Shown piece by piece: positions 49,761 to 58,849 of a stretch of DNA of 64,000 nucleotides. The notes beneath the pieces were generated by a model. The model was given only the letters and a program-made list of their open reading frames with translations, ran no database searches and had not been told where the DNA came from. The number at the start of each line of letters is the position of its first letter. Positions within the stretch are counted from its first letter, which is position 1. Source of the DNA: Poriferisodalis sp965116715 (lineage in GTDB: Bacteria > Actinomycetota > Acidimicrobiia > Acidimicrobiales > Poriferisodalaceae); assembly GCA_965116715.1 (NCBI GenBank), contig OZ220724.1:2108001-2172000 (forward strand), read 5' to 3'. Position numbers and translations under genes: made by a program.

Positions 49761-51815
49761 ATGCTGAATCGCTGGGACGACGCCGAGTCGGCACGCTGGG
49801 CTGAACTGGGAGACCTCGGCGAGATCACCTACGGGTCGCGGCTTGTCGGCGCCGACCCGGCGCTGGTGCTGCACGGCGGCGGCAACACGTCCATCAAGGG
49901 CGCCAGCACCGACGCCTGGGGCGAGCCGGTCCCGACACTGTGGGTGAAGGGCAGCGGCTGGGATCTCGCGACCATCGAGCCGCCCGGCTTCGCGCCGCTC
50001 CGTCTGGAACCGGTGCACCGGCTGGCCGAGCTGGCCGAGCTGAGCGACACCGAGATGGTGAACCAGCTGCGCATCCATCTGCTCGACGCCAGCGCCCCGA
50101 ACCCTTCGGTGGAGGCGATCCTGCATGCGCTGCTGCCCCACCGTGCGGTGCTGCACAGCCACGCCGATGCCGTGCTGGCCCTGACGAACACTGCGAACGG
50201 CGACGCGAGAGTGCGTGAGCTGTGGGGCGACCGGGCTGTCGTGGTGCCGTATGTGATGCCCGGTTTCGACCTGGCCCGTCGCTGCGCGGACGAATGGCAG
50301 GCGCAGGCCCACGACGGCACCGAGGCGATGGTGCTGCTGAATCACGGGATCTTCACGTTCGGCGAGACCACCCGTCAGGCGTACGACTCGATGATCAATC
50401 GGATCAGCGAGGCCGAGCAATGCCTCACCGAGGCCGGCGTGACGTCATTCGGCGAGACCGGCGCCGGCGCCGCAGGTGACCGCAGCACTAGCCGCATCAG
50501 CCCCGACGAGGTCGAGACGGTGACGAAGCTGCGTGCGGCACTCTCCGCCGCTGCCGGCGCGCCGATGCTGCTGCGCGCCGTGCGCGACCCGCGTGCCGAA
50601 GCGTTCTGCGCCCGCGACGACCTGGCCTCGGTGGCACGCCGCGGGCCGACGACGCCCGACCACATCATCCGCACCAAGCAGTTCCCGATGGTGGGCCGTG
50701 ATGTGGACGCCTTTGTCGAGGGCTACCGCGCCTACTTCGAGCGCAACGGCGCTCGGCACGACGCCGACGGCTCACAAGCCACTCTCACGATGCTGGACCC
50801 GGCACCGCGTGTGGTCCTGGACTCCCAGCTCGGACTGTGGACCGCCGGGCGCAGGGCAGTCGACTGCGACATCGCCGCAGACATCTACCTGCACACGATC
50901 AACGTCATCAATGCCGCGGAGGCCCTCGGCGGCTACGTCGCACTCGGCGAAGCCGACCTGTTCGATGTGGAGTACTGGGAGCTCGAACAGGCGAAGCTGG
51001 CGCGGGCCGGGGCCCCGGCTGCGCTGGCAGGTCAGGTGGCGCTGATAACGGGTGCTGCCTCCGGCATCGGACAGGCCGCAGCCGCGGCGCTGGCAGCAGC
51101 GGGAGCGGCAGTGATCGGCATCGACATCGACCCCGCCGTCGCGCACGCCGATGACAGCCACAGCGGCCGACCGCACGGCTCGGCGTGGCACGGCATCGAG
51201 GCCGACGTCACCGATGCCAGCGCCATGACCGCCGCCGTCACCGGCGCTGTCGAGCGCTTCGGCGGCATCGACATGGTCGTGGCGGCGGCCGGCATCTTCG
51301 GGCCGTCGGCTCCGCTCGGCGACCTTGCCGACGACGCGGAGCTCGGCATTGCGTGGCAGCAGACGTTCGACATCAACGTGAGCGGCGCGGCCAACACGCT
51401 CGCAGCAGCTCACCGCGTGCTGCAGAACTCGCCGGCAGGGGGCCGGGTGGTCATCGTCGGTTCGAAGAACGTGCCCGCGCCGGGCCGCGGCGCCGCTGCC
51501 TACTCGGCGTCCAAAGCGGCGCTGACCCAGCTTGCGCGCGTCGCGGCCCTCGAATGGGCGGCCGATGGCATCACCGTCAACGTCGTGCACCCCGACGGCG
51601 TGTTCGACACGGGACTGTGGTCCGACGAGCTCATCGCCCAGCGCGCCGCCGCCTACGGGCTCACGTCCGAGCAGTACCGGCAGCGCAACCTGCTCGGCCG
51701 CGAATTGGCCTCGGCCGATGTGGGCGCCCTCATCGCGCACATGTGCGGCCCCGCATTCGCACACACCACCGGCGCCCAGATCCCCCAGGACGGCGGCAGC
51801 GACCGGGTTGTCTAG
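49761..51815 (+). CDS. Bifunctional class II aldolase and short-chain dehydrogenase
   Basis: A 684-residue fusion. Residues about 1-400 are a class II aldolase/adducin domain: VLHGGGNTSIKG near residue 33, LPHRAVLHSHADAVLAL (zinc His pair) near 125 and VLLNHGIFTFGET (third His) near 192. Residues about 430-684 are an SDR: VALITGAASGIGQAAAAAL (NAD), AAAGIFG, and the catalytic Ser/Tyr/Lys in VIVGSKN and AAYSASKAALTQLA. It resembles the RhaD-type rhamnulose-1-phosphate aldolase/lactaldehyde dehydrogenase fusion. With mtnA it may cleave a 5-deoxy- or methylthio-ribulose-1-phosphate. The ribosome binding site GGGAGATGGCC precedes the ATG. Confidence 0.82.
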   Translation: MLNRWDDAESARWAELGDLGEITYGSRLVGADPALVLHGGGNTSIKGASTDAWGEPVPTLWVKGSGWDLATIEPPGFAPLRLEPVHRLAELAELSDTEMVNQLRIHLLDASAPNPSVEAILHALLPHRAVLHSHADAVLALTNTANGDARVRELWGDRAVVVPYVMPGFDLARRCADEWQAQAHDGTEAMVLLNHGIFTFGETTRQAYDSMINRISEAEQCLTEAGVTSFGETGAGAAGDRSTSRISPDEVETVTKLRAALSAAAGAPMLLRAVRDPRAEAFCARDDLASVARRGPTTPDHIIRTKQFPMVGRDVDAFVEGYRAYFERNGARHDADGSQATLTMLDPAPRVVLDSQLGLWTAGRRAVDCDIAADIYLHTINVINAAEALGGYVALGEADLFDVEYWELEQAKLARAGAPAALAGQVALITGAASGIGQAAAAALAAAGAAVIGIDIDPAVAHADDSHSGRPHGSAWHGIEADVTDASAMTAAVTGAVERFGGIDMVVAAAGIFGPSAPLGDLADDAELGIAWQQTFDINVSGAANTLAAAHRVLQNSPAGGRVVIVGSKNVPAPGRGAAAYSASKAALTQLARVAALEWAADGITVNVVHPDGVFDTGLWSDELIAQRAAAYGLTSEQYRQRNLLGRELASADVGALIAHMCGPAFAHTTGAQIPQDGGSDRVV

Positions 51816-51840
51816 CCGCCGCAAGCGTCGACCAAGTCGT

Positions 51841-53502
51841 CTAGCCGCCCGATGTCGCGCTTGCTGCTTCGGGGGTGGCGCCGGCCATGAGCAGGCCGAT
51901 CTCCTCGCGGGTGGCGGTGCGGGGATCGACCGTGGCCACGATGCGGCCCTCGTACATGACGGCGACCCGGTCGCTGAGCGCCAGCACCTCGTCGAGCTCG
52001 GCCGACACCAGCAGCACGGCCGTGCCCTCGTCGCGCCGCTCGCGGATGCGGCGCCAGATGAATTCGATGGCGCCGATGTCGATGCCGCGGGTGGGCTGCG
52101 CAGCGATGAGCAGGTCGATCTCGTCGGAGAACTCACGGCCCACGATGAGCTTCTGCTTGTTGCCGCCCGACAGGCTGTCGGCCGGAGACTCCACGTCGGG
52201 CGTGCGCACGTCGAAGGTGGCCACGACATCGCGGGCGTGGGAGTCGATGCGGTCTCGGCGCAGCATGCCTCCCGCTGCGAACGGCCGCTTGAAGTAGCGG
52301 TTCAGCACCGAGTTGTCGGCCACCGAGTAGGAGCCGATGAGACCATGCTTGGCCCGGTCCTCGGGGATGTGCCCCACGCCGATCACCGTGACCTGCCGCG
52401 GCCGGGCGCCCGACGCATCCCGGTCGCTGATCGACACGGTGCCGGCGGTGGCGTGGCGCAGGCCCGTGATGGCTTCCACCAGCTCCCGTTGGCCGTTGCC
52501 CTCCACGCCGGCGACTCCGACGATCTCGCCGGCGCGCACGGCGAGCGTCAGTTCGTCGACGGCTCGCTGGCCGCGGTCGTCGTCGGCACAGAGTCCGGCG
52601 ATGTCGAGCACCACCGGCCGCGCTGGGGCCTCAGCGCTCGCCGCCTCGGAGGCTGGCGCCTCGCCGTCGGGCGCAGTCTCGACCGGGGCCGCCGAGCCGA
52701 CGCCGGTGGCGCCCGACTCGAACCGGTCGCCGTGCAGATCCACCGCGCGGCCGACCATCAACTCCGCCAGAGCCGCCTCGCTGGTTCCCGCAGGTGTGGT
52801 GGTGCCCACCACCCTGCCCTCGCGCAGCACGACGATGTCGTCGGCCGCGGCCATCACCTCGCGCAGCTTGTGGGTGATGAACACGATGCCCACGCCTTGG
52901 GCGGTCAGGCCACGCAGCACGTCGAGCAGGTGATCGGTCTCCTGCGGGGTGAGCACTGCTGTCGGCTCGTCGGCGATCAGCACGCGGGCATCGCGGTACA
53001 GCGCTTTGAGAATCTCGACCCGTTGCTGCGCGCCGACCGGCAAGTCCTCCACGGCGGCGTCAGGGTCGACATGGAGCCCGAACCGGTCTGCCAGATCCAT
53101 CACCCGGCGGCGCGCCTGGGCCACGTCGATCATGCCGAGCTTGCGCGGCTCGGCGCCGAGCACGATGTTGCGCACGACGCTCATCGGCGGCACCAGCTGG
53201 AAATGCTGGTGCACCATTCCGACGCCGCGGGCGATGGCGTCGTGCGGGCTCGACAGCTCGACGTTCTCGTCGGCGATCACGACTTGGCCCGCATCGGGGC
53301 GGTGCAAGCCGAACAGGACGTTGACCAGGGTGCTCTTGCCGGCGCCGTTCTCGCCCAGCAGCGCCAGGATCCGCCCGGGCCGCAATTCGACCGACACATC
53401 ATCGTTGGCCACCACCGAGCCGAAGCGCTTGATGATGCCGTGGCCGGCCAGCAGCACCTCGGGCTGCGTCTCGGCCACTGCTGCGGCGCTCGCGGGCATC
53501 AT
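51841..53502 (-). CDS. ABC importer ATPase, nucleoside/BMP type (two ATP-binding domains)
   Basis: A 553-residue protein with two fused ATPase domains. The first has ALLGENGAGKSTLVNVLFG (Walker A), GMVHQHFQLVPPMSV (Q-loop) and VLIADEPTAVLTPQE (Walker B). The second has GVAGVEGNGQRELVEAITG (degenerate A), DSLSGGNKQKLIVGRE (signature) and LLIAAQPTRGID. An Ala/Glu-rich linker lies between. It powers import by the two permeases encoded just upstream, with ATGA-type overlap. The set with a BMP lipoprotein matches nucleoside or purine importers. Confidence 0.88.
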   Translation of the reverse strand: MMPASAAAVAETQPEVLLAGHGIIKRFGSVVANDDVSVELRPGRILALLGENGAGKSTLVNVLFGLHRPDAGQVVIADENVELSSPHDAIARGVGMVHQHFQLVPPMSVVRNIVLGAEPRKLGMIDVAQARRRVMDLADRFGLHVDPDAAVEDLPVGAQQRVEILKALYRDARVLIADEPTAVLTPQETDHLLDVLRGLTAQGVGIVFITHKLREVMAAADDIVVLREGRVVGTTTPAGTSEAALAELMVGRAVDLHGDRFESGATGVGSAAPVETAPDGEAPASEAASAEAPARPVVLDIAGLCADDDRGQRAVDELTLAVRAGEIVGVAGVEGNGQRELVEAITGLRHATAGTVSISDRDASGARPRQVTVIGVGHIPEDRAKHGLIGSYSVADNSVLNRYFKRPFAAGGMLRRDRIDSHARDVVATFDVRTPDVESPADSLSGGNKQKLIVGREFSDEIDLLIAAQPTRGIDIGAIEFIWRRIRERRDEGTAVLLVSAELDEVLALSDRVAVMYEGRIVATVDPRTATREEIGLLMAGATPEAASATSGG

Positions 53503-54560
53503 CGAACCTCGTACGGCTGGCCCAGCGCAGCCGGGTCGCGCATGCGGCCGAACAGGCCTGCTGCGGCCACCACGATGATCGTCACCACGAAGGGCAGCAT
53601 CCCCACGAACTGCGCCGGGATGTCGAACGTGTCGTTCAGCTGGAACTGGCCTTGCAATGCCGTGGTGAAGCCGAAGAACAGCGCCGCCGCGTAGGCGCCC
53701 AGCGGGGTGCGGCGACCGAAGATCATCACGGCCAACGCCAGGAAGCCCCGCCCGCCCGACATCGCCCGGGTGAAGGTGCCCACCGACTCCAGCGCCAAGT
53801 ACGCGCCGCCGAGGCCGGCCAGGCCGCCCGCCAGCGTCACGTTCCAGTAGCGCAGCCGGATCACATCGATGCCCACGGTGGCCGCGGCACCAGGGTGCTC
53901 GCCGATAGCGGTCGTGCGCATCCCCCACACCGAGCGCAGCAGCAGCACGTGCAGCACCACGACCAGCACGAGCGCCAAGTACGTCAGCGGCGGGCGGTTG
54001 AACAGCGCCGTGCCCACGACGGGCAGATCGGCCAGGGGGCCGAGCTCGATCGATTGATACTTCGGCTGGCCCAGCGAACGCCCGCGGTCATAGAAGAACG
54101 ATGTGAGACCCAGCGCGGCGATGTTCAGCACCGTGCCGGCGATGATCTGGTCGGTTCGCAGCCCGACCGACATCGCGGCGAGCATCCAGCCCATCGCCAG
54201 ACCGGTGCTGACGCCCGCGACGACGCCCAAGAAGAGCGAGCCCGACATCGACGCGACGGTGAACGCCGTGAACGCCGACATCAGGAACTGGCCTTCGATG
54301 CCGATGTTCACGATGCCCGAACGCTCGCCGATCATGCCGCACATGGCGCCCAGCACCAGCAGGGTGGCGGCGCGGACGGTGCCCCCGAGCACTGCTGTGG
54401 TCTGCGCGCCGTCCCAGGCGTAGAAGCCCCACACGCACGCCACGAGCACCACCGCCCCGGCCAGCGACCAGATGCGCTGCGGCGACCAGCCACCCATGCC
54501 GGCAGCGCCCGGCGCTGCGCGCGCGTCCGAACCAGCGCCAGCGTCGTGTGTGACCGTCAC
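53499..54560 (-). CDS. ABC importer permease 2 (BMP/nucleoside type)
   Basis: A 353-residue BPD_transp_2 membrane protein with about nine hydrophobic segments. MIGERSGIVNIGIEGQFLMSAF and RTTAIGEHPGAAATVGIDV are typical of the NupQ/YufQ-like second permease. It starts with GTG and overlaps permease 1 by 4 bp (GTGA) and the ATPase by 4 bp (ATGA). A longer open frame upstream is not coding. Confidence 0.87.
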   Translation of the reverse strand: MTVTHDAGAGSDARAAPGAAGMGGWSPQRIWSLAGAVVLVACVWGFYAWDGAQTTAVLGGTVRAATLLVLGAMCGMIGERSGIVNIGIEGQFLMSAFTAFTVASMSGSLFLGVVAGVSTGLAMGWMLAAMSVGLRTDQIIAGTVLNIAALGLTSFFYDRGRSLGQPKYQSIELGPLADLPVVGTALFNRPPLTYLALVLVVVLHVLLLRSVWGMRTTAIGEHPGAAATVGIDVIRLRYWNVTLAGGLAGLGGAYLALESVGTFTRAMSGGRGFLALAVMIFGRRTPLGAYAAALFFGFTTALQGQFQLNDTFDIPAQFVGMLPFVVTIIVVAAAGLFGRMRDPAALGQPYEVR

Positions 54561-55717
54561 CGGCCCCACCCCGCGCCGAGCGTCAGGCGGCGATCCGGCG
54601 CATCGGGCCGGTCGCGCAGGCGCAGAATCCAGCGCACGATCAGCGGCGCTGCCACGAACAGCAGGATCAGCGCCTGGATCACATCGATGATCTCGGGCGC
54701 GACCCCCGACTCGAACTGCATCTTGGCCGCACCCGCTTCCATCAGCCCCACCAGCAGGCCGGCGGGGATGACCGCGATGGGGTTCGTGCGGGCCAGCAGC
54801 GCAATCGTGATGCCCTCGAAGCCGAGACCCACGTTCACCCCAGCCTCGAAACGGCCGTCGACGCCCAGCGACTCGATCGCCCCGCCGAGACCGGCCAGCA
54901 GCCCCGCCACCGCCATCGTCGAGGCCATGATCCAGCCCACCGAGATGCCGGCGTACCGGGCGGCGTGGCGGTTCGCCCCCACGCTGCGCACCTCGAAGCC
55001 GTAGGTGGTGCGTTCCAGGATGAACCAGCACGCGAACGCGGCGATCACCGCCAGCACGAAGCCCGCCGGCAGCCACCCCCAGGTGGGGATCTCGGCCGAC
55101 GGCTGCACCAGCGGGGTCCGGGCGATGATGTTGGAACCCGATCGGTCCTGCCAGGGGTTCGCGGCCAGCCAGTCGGTGAGGTTGCCGGCCACGAAGTTGA
55201 GCATGATCGTGACGATCACCTCATGGGCCCCCGAGGTGGCTTTCAGCACCCCGGCGATGGCACCCCATGCGGCGCCCGCAGCAGCGCCCACCAGCAGCGC
55301 CAGCGGCAGATGCACCACCAGCGGCACGCCCTCGAGCCCGAACCCGACGCCAGCGGCGAAGGCCGCGCCCACCAGCAGCTGGCCCTGCCCGCCGATGTTG
55401 AACAGCCCGGCCTTGAACGCGAAGGCAACTGCCAGGCCGCCGAAGACGAGCGGCGTCGCCTTCTGCAGGGTGCGCAGCCACGCGTCGGCGTCGCCCGCCC
55501 CGCCGAGCACCAGCGCGCTGTACGCGCTGGAGACTGAGTGCCCCTGCACCGCGATGAGCACGGCACCAAGCACCAGCCCCAGCACGACCGAGGCCACAGG
55601 GACCGCCGCAGCGCGCAGCATCGTGCGCGTCGGACTGCGGCGAGCATCGCTGGCGTCGTCGGACGACGCAGGCTGCTCCGCAGCAGCGGGCGCCGATGGG
55701 CCGGCGGGCGTGCTCAC
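54557..55717 (-). CDS. ABC importer permease 1 (BMP/nucleoside type)
   Basis: A 386-residue membrane protein. Residues 1-30 are cytoplasmic and Ala/Ser-rich, then come about nine helices. AFKAGLFNIGGQGQLLVGA near residue 105 and TTYGFEVRSVGANRHAARYAGI near 235 are signatures of the first permease of this importer type. Translationally coupled to permease 2. GTG start at 55717. Confidence 0.87.
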   Translation of the reverse strand: MSTPAGPSAPAAAEQPASSDDASDARRSPTRTMLRAAAVPVASVVLGLVLGAVLIAVQGHSVSSAYSALVLGGAGDADAWLRTLQKATPLVFGGLAVAFAFKAGLFNIGGQGQLLVGAAFAAGVGFGLEGVPLVVHLPLALLVGAAAGAAWGAIAGVLKATSGAHEVIVTIMLNFVAGNLTDWLAANPWQDRSGSNIIARTPLVQPSAEIPTWGWLPAGFVLAVIAAFACWFILERTTYGFEVRSVGANRHAARYAGISVGWIMASTMAVAGLLAGLGGAIESLGVDGRFEAGVNVGLGFEGITIALLARTNPIAVIPAGLLVGLMEAGAAKMQFESGVAPEIIDVIQALILLFVAAPLIVRWILRLRDRPDAPDRRLTLGAGWGR

Positions 55718-55773
55718 CGTCGGGTGAGGTGCCCGCGGCCCACGGCGCCCAGATCAGGTCGTCCGGCGACCGA

Positions 55774-56853
55774 TCAGCCCGGCGGCCACCCAGTGTCGAT
55801 CTCGCCGGCGTTCAGGCCGGCAAGGACCTCGTCGAGCGTCGCCCTCATGTCGTCGGTGACGATGTCGTCGAAGTCATGGAAGGGTGCCAGGCCGACCTCG
55901 CCGAGGTAGTTGCCGCCAGCGAACGAACCGCCGTGGGCCTGGCCGATCAGATCGGCCACACCCGGAGTGATGAGCTTCATGGCACTCGTCACCAGGCACG
56001 GCTGCGCCTCGGGCACGGTGTTCCACTGGTCGGTATCGACGCCCACGCAGTAGGCGCCTTCCTGCGAGGCGATCTCGATGAGCGCCCCGTTGCCGGTGGC
56101 ACCGCCCGCGCCGAAGATGATGTCTGCGCCCTGGTCGAGTGCCTGCCGGGCGGTGGCAGCACCCCAGTCGGGATCACCGAAGGCCACGTCAAGACCGCCG
56201 GGGTGGTACGTGGAGATCGTCTGCACGTCCGGGTTGGTGTAACGCGCGCCGTGCTCCCAGCCTTCCTTGAAGGCCACCACGGGCGGCACCAGATCGGTGC
56301 CGAGCACCGCGCCCACGATGTCGGTCTCGGTGAGCATGCCTGCGAGCGCGCCGGCGAGGAAGCCCGACTGGTCCTCGGGGAAGATCAGCCCGGCCAGGTT
56401 CGGCAGCACTTCGCCTTGGAACTGGTCGACACCGATGAAGAAGATGTCCGGGTTCTCCGTCGCCGCAGCGATGGTGGCGTCCCCGAGGCCGAATCCGACG
56501 GTGATGATGACATCGACGCCGTCCTCGATGAACAGTCCGATGTTGTTCTCGTAGTCCTTGGCTTCCTCAGTCTCGATGTAGTTGGCCTCGGCACCCAAGG
56601 CAGCGGCAGCTTCCTGCGCGCCTTCCCATGCCGACTGGTTGAAGCTCTTGTCGTCGACCTTGCCGGTATCAGTGACCAGCCCGATCTTGAACGGTTCCGC
56701 ATCGTCCATGTCGTCGGCCGGCTCTTCGGCCGCAGCCGTCGTCGCCGGTGCCGCAGCGGTGGTCGCAGCGGGCTCGTCACTGCCCGTGCATGCTGTGGCG
56801 AATATCGCCAACACAGCGAACACGATCGCGAATCGCCTGGTGAATGCGGTCAT
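55774..56853 (-). CDS. BMP family lipoprotein, nucleoside-type solute-binding protein
   Basis: A 359-residue lipoprotein: signal peptide ending in a lipobox (AIFATAC, Cys near residue 22), an acidic Ala/Thr linker, then a PBP fold starting KIGLVTDTGKVDDKSFNQSAWEG. The segment VDDKSFNQ is the BMP signature, and later GYGLGD-like GFGLGDATIAAA and FIGVDQFQ follow. It delivers nucleosides or related ligands to the permeases encoded 57 bp downstream. GGGAGGGGC precedes the ATG. Confidence 0.9.
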   Translation of the reverse strand: MTAFTRRFAIVFAVLAIFATACTGSDEPAATTAAAPATTAAAEEPADDMDDAEPFKIGLVTDTGKVDDKSFNQSAWEGAQEAAAALGAEANYIETEEAKDYENNIGLFIEDGVDVIITVGFGLGDATIAAATENPDIFFIGVDQFQGEVLPNLAGLIFPEDQSGFLAGALAGMLTETDIVGAVLGTDLVPPVVAFKEGWEHGARYTNPDVQTISTYHPGGLDVAFGDPDWGAATARQALDQGADIIFGAGGATGNGALIEIASQEGAYCVGVDTDQWNTVPEAQPCLVTSAMKLITPGVADLIGQAHGGSFAGGNYLGEVGLAPFHDFDDIVTDDMRATLDEVLAGLNAGEIDTGWPPG

Positions 56854-56920
56854 CTTGCCCCTCCCGTGAGCGCAGGCGCCGTGAGCGGCCCTCGCGGCCC
56901 GCGCCCTTGTGGGGCTGACT

Positions 56921-57322
56921 CTATTCCTCGACGAGTTCGACCAGCGTCCCGAGATTGCCCTTGGGGTGGACGAACGCGACGGTGGTGCCGCGAGAGCCGG
57001 GCCGCGGCGCGGTGTCGATGGGCACCGCGCCCGCGTCGATCATGGCCTTGAGTGCAACAGCACAGTCGTCCACCCGGTAGCCGACGTGGTGCAGCCCCTC
57101 GCCCCTGCGCTCAAGGAACTTGGCGATCGGCGAATCGGGGCGCGTGGCCGCGGTGAGCTGGATGTAGCTGTCCGCCACCTTGATCAGCGCCTCTTCCACG
57201 CCGTCGGAGTCGACGACTTCCCGGTGGGCCACCTGCGCGCCGAATGCCTCGCTGTAGTAGGCGACTGCGGCGTCAAGGTCGTTCACGGCGATGGCGATGT
57301 GGTCGATCTCGGTCAGGATCAT
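56921..57322 (-). CDS. epi: Methylmalonyl/ethylmalonyl-CoA epimerase
   Basis: A 133-residue VOC-fold epimerase. IDHIAIAVNDLDAAVAYYSEAFGA (His ligand), EGLHHVGYRVDDCAVALKAM (His) and FVHPKGNLGTLVELVE (Glu) give the metal and base set of the family. It interconverts R and S forms of methylmalonyl-CoA, and ethylmalonyl-CoA in this pathway. The ATG shares its A with the TGA of ccr (TGATG), so the two are translationally coupled. Confidence 0.9.
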   Translation of the reverse strand: MILTEIDHIAIAVNDLDAAVAYYSEAFGAQVAHREVVDSDGVEEALIKVADSYIQLTAATRPDSPIAKFLERRGEGLHHVGYRVDDCAVALKAMIDAGAVPIDTAPRPGSRGTTVAFVHPKGNLGTLVELVEE

Positions 57323-58689
57323 CAGGCTGCCCCTTCCGCGGCTTCCAGCGAAGCTGCATGTCGCGAGAACAGCGTGATGCGGTCCTCGCCGATCTGCTCC
57401 CGCTTCTCAAGATCGGTGATGCCCTGCCCCGGCTCGGAGGCCAGGCACAGCACGCCGAGCTTGCCCTCATGCAGGTTGTGGTGGACCTGCCGGGCGGCCA
57501 AGCCGGTCTCGTCGAGCGTGAACGTCTTCGACAGGATCGGCTGGATGCGCCCCTGATCGATCAGGCGATTCATCGCCCACGCCTCGGCGTAGTTGGCGAA
57601 GTGGCTCGACAGGATCTGCTTCAGGCGCATCCACAGGTGCCGGTTGTCGTACTCGATCATGTAGCCGCTGGTGGCGGCGCAGGTCACGATCTTGCCGCCG
57701 CGCTTGGTGACGAACACCGACGCGCCCATGGTGGACCGGCCGGGATGCTCGAACACGATGTCGGGATCGTCGCCGATGAGGCTGCGCACCTTCTTGCCGA
57801 AACGCCGCCACTCGCGTTCGTCCTGGGTGTGCTCGTCGCTCCAGAAGCGGTAGCCCTCGGCGTTGCGGTCGATCGTGTGCTCCACGCCGAGCTGGTTGAG
57901 CAGCTCCGCTTTGTCGGGCGAGCTGACCACGCCGATGGGCACGCCGCCGCCGTTGAGCACCAGCTGGCAGGCATAGCCGCCCAGCCCACCAGTTGCCCCC
58001 CAAACAAGCACAGCGTCGCCCTGCTTCATGCGAGCGGCGTTGTCGCCCACCAGCATCCGGTACGAAGTGGCGGCGCACAGCGCATTCACCGCCGACTCCT
58101 CCCAGGACAGGTGGGCCGGCTTGGGCATGAGCTGGTTGGCCTTGACGATGGTGAGATCGGCCAGGCCGCCGAAGTTGCTCTCGAAACCCCAGATCCGCTG
58201 GTTGGAAGCCTTCATGGAGTCTTCGTGGGCGGCGGGATCCTGGTCGTCCACGTAGTTGCAGTGGACGACGACCCGGTCGCCGGGGCGCCAGTTGCGCACC
58301 GCCGAGCCGCATTGCAGCACCACGCCCGAGGCGTCGGAGCCGAGCACGTGGTAGTCGAGCGCGTGGCGGGCACCCCAGCTGCTCTCACGGCCCAGCCGAT
58401 CCAGAAAGCCGAACGTCGACAGCGGCTCGAAGATGGAGGTCCACACCGTGTTGAAGTTGATGGCGCTGGCCATCACCGCCAGGTACACCTCATCGGGCGC
58501 CAGCTCGGGAGTGGCGACCTCGCCGATGTGGGTGGCCTCGCGGGGGTCCTTGTCGGCCGAGGCTCGGCCTTCGAACATCGTCTGCTCGTCGCGCCGTACA
58601 TAGGCAGCCCTGAAGCTCTCCGGGATGGGCAGGGCCTCCAGCTCGGGACCCGATGCGGCGGCGGCGATGGCATCAGCGATCTGCTTCAC
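57322..58689 (-). CDS. ccr: Crotonyl-CoA carboxylase/reductase
   Basis: A 455-residue MDR-family enzyme performing reductive carboxylation of crotonyl-CoA to ethylmalonyl-CoA. It shows the NADPH site VLVWGATGGLGGYACQLVLNGGG near residue 220, the CO2-site-related FESNFGG near 168 and the HPGRSTMGASVFV segment near 315. MFEGRASADKDPREATHIGEV is a Ccr-type N-terminus. The GTG at 58689 has TAGCGT 8 nt upstream. With the epimerase, Ecm at 19-21 kb and a thiolase next door it defines the ethylmalonyl-CoA pathway. Confidence 0.9.
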   Translation of the reverse strand: MKQIADAIAAAASGPELEALPIPESFRAAYVRRDEQTMFEGRASADKDPREATHIGEVATPELAPDEVYLAVMASAINFNTVWTSIFEPLSTFGFLDRLGRESSWGARHALDYHVLGSDASGVVLQCGSAVRNWRPGDRVVVHCNYVDDQDPAAHEDSMKASNQRIWGFESNFGGLADLTIVKANQLMPKPAHLSWEESAVNALCAATSYRMLVGDNAARMKQGDAVLVWGATGGLGGYACQLVLNGGGVPIGVVSSPDKAELLNQLGVEHTIDRNAEGYRFWSDEHTQDEREWRRFGKKVRSLIGDDPDIVFEHPGRSTMGASVFVTKRGGKIVTCAATSGYMIEYDNRHLWMRLKQILSSHFANYAEAWAMNRLIDQGRIQPILSKTFTLDETGLAARQVHHNLHEGKLGVLCLASEPGQGITDLEKREQIGEDRITLFSRHAASLEAAEGAA

Positions 58690-58697
58690 GGGGCCGA

Positions 58698-58703
58698 ACG
58701 CTA
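58698..58703 (-). promoter_or_regulatory. -10 element of ccr (leaderless)
   Basis: TAGCGT on the minus strand, 8 nt before GTG at 58689. Confidence 0.55.
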
Positions 58704-58849
58704 ACGGTGCGAGCGTGCTGCGAGTGCCGCCTCTTCTGAGATCTGGCTCGGCGCTCGGGCAGGCTCACAGGCCGTTTCGTACACTCGCCGTTCACAGATC
58801 CGTCGCTCAGCCCGCGGGCTGGCGCGTCGGTGCAGGTGAGGGGGTCACA

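Noticed and set aside
58625..58849. N-terminal extension of the thiolase gene
   Set aside because: It overlaps the ccr start and promoter; the thiolase fold starts at the ATG at 58850, which has a ribosome binding site.
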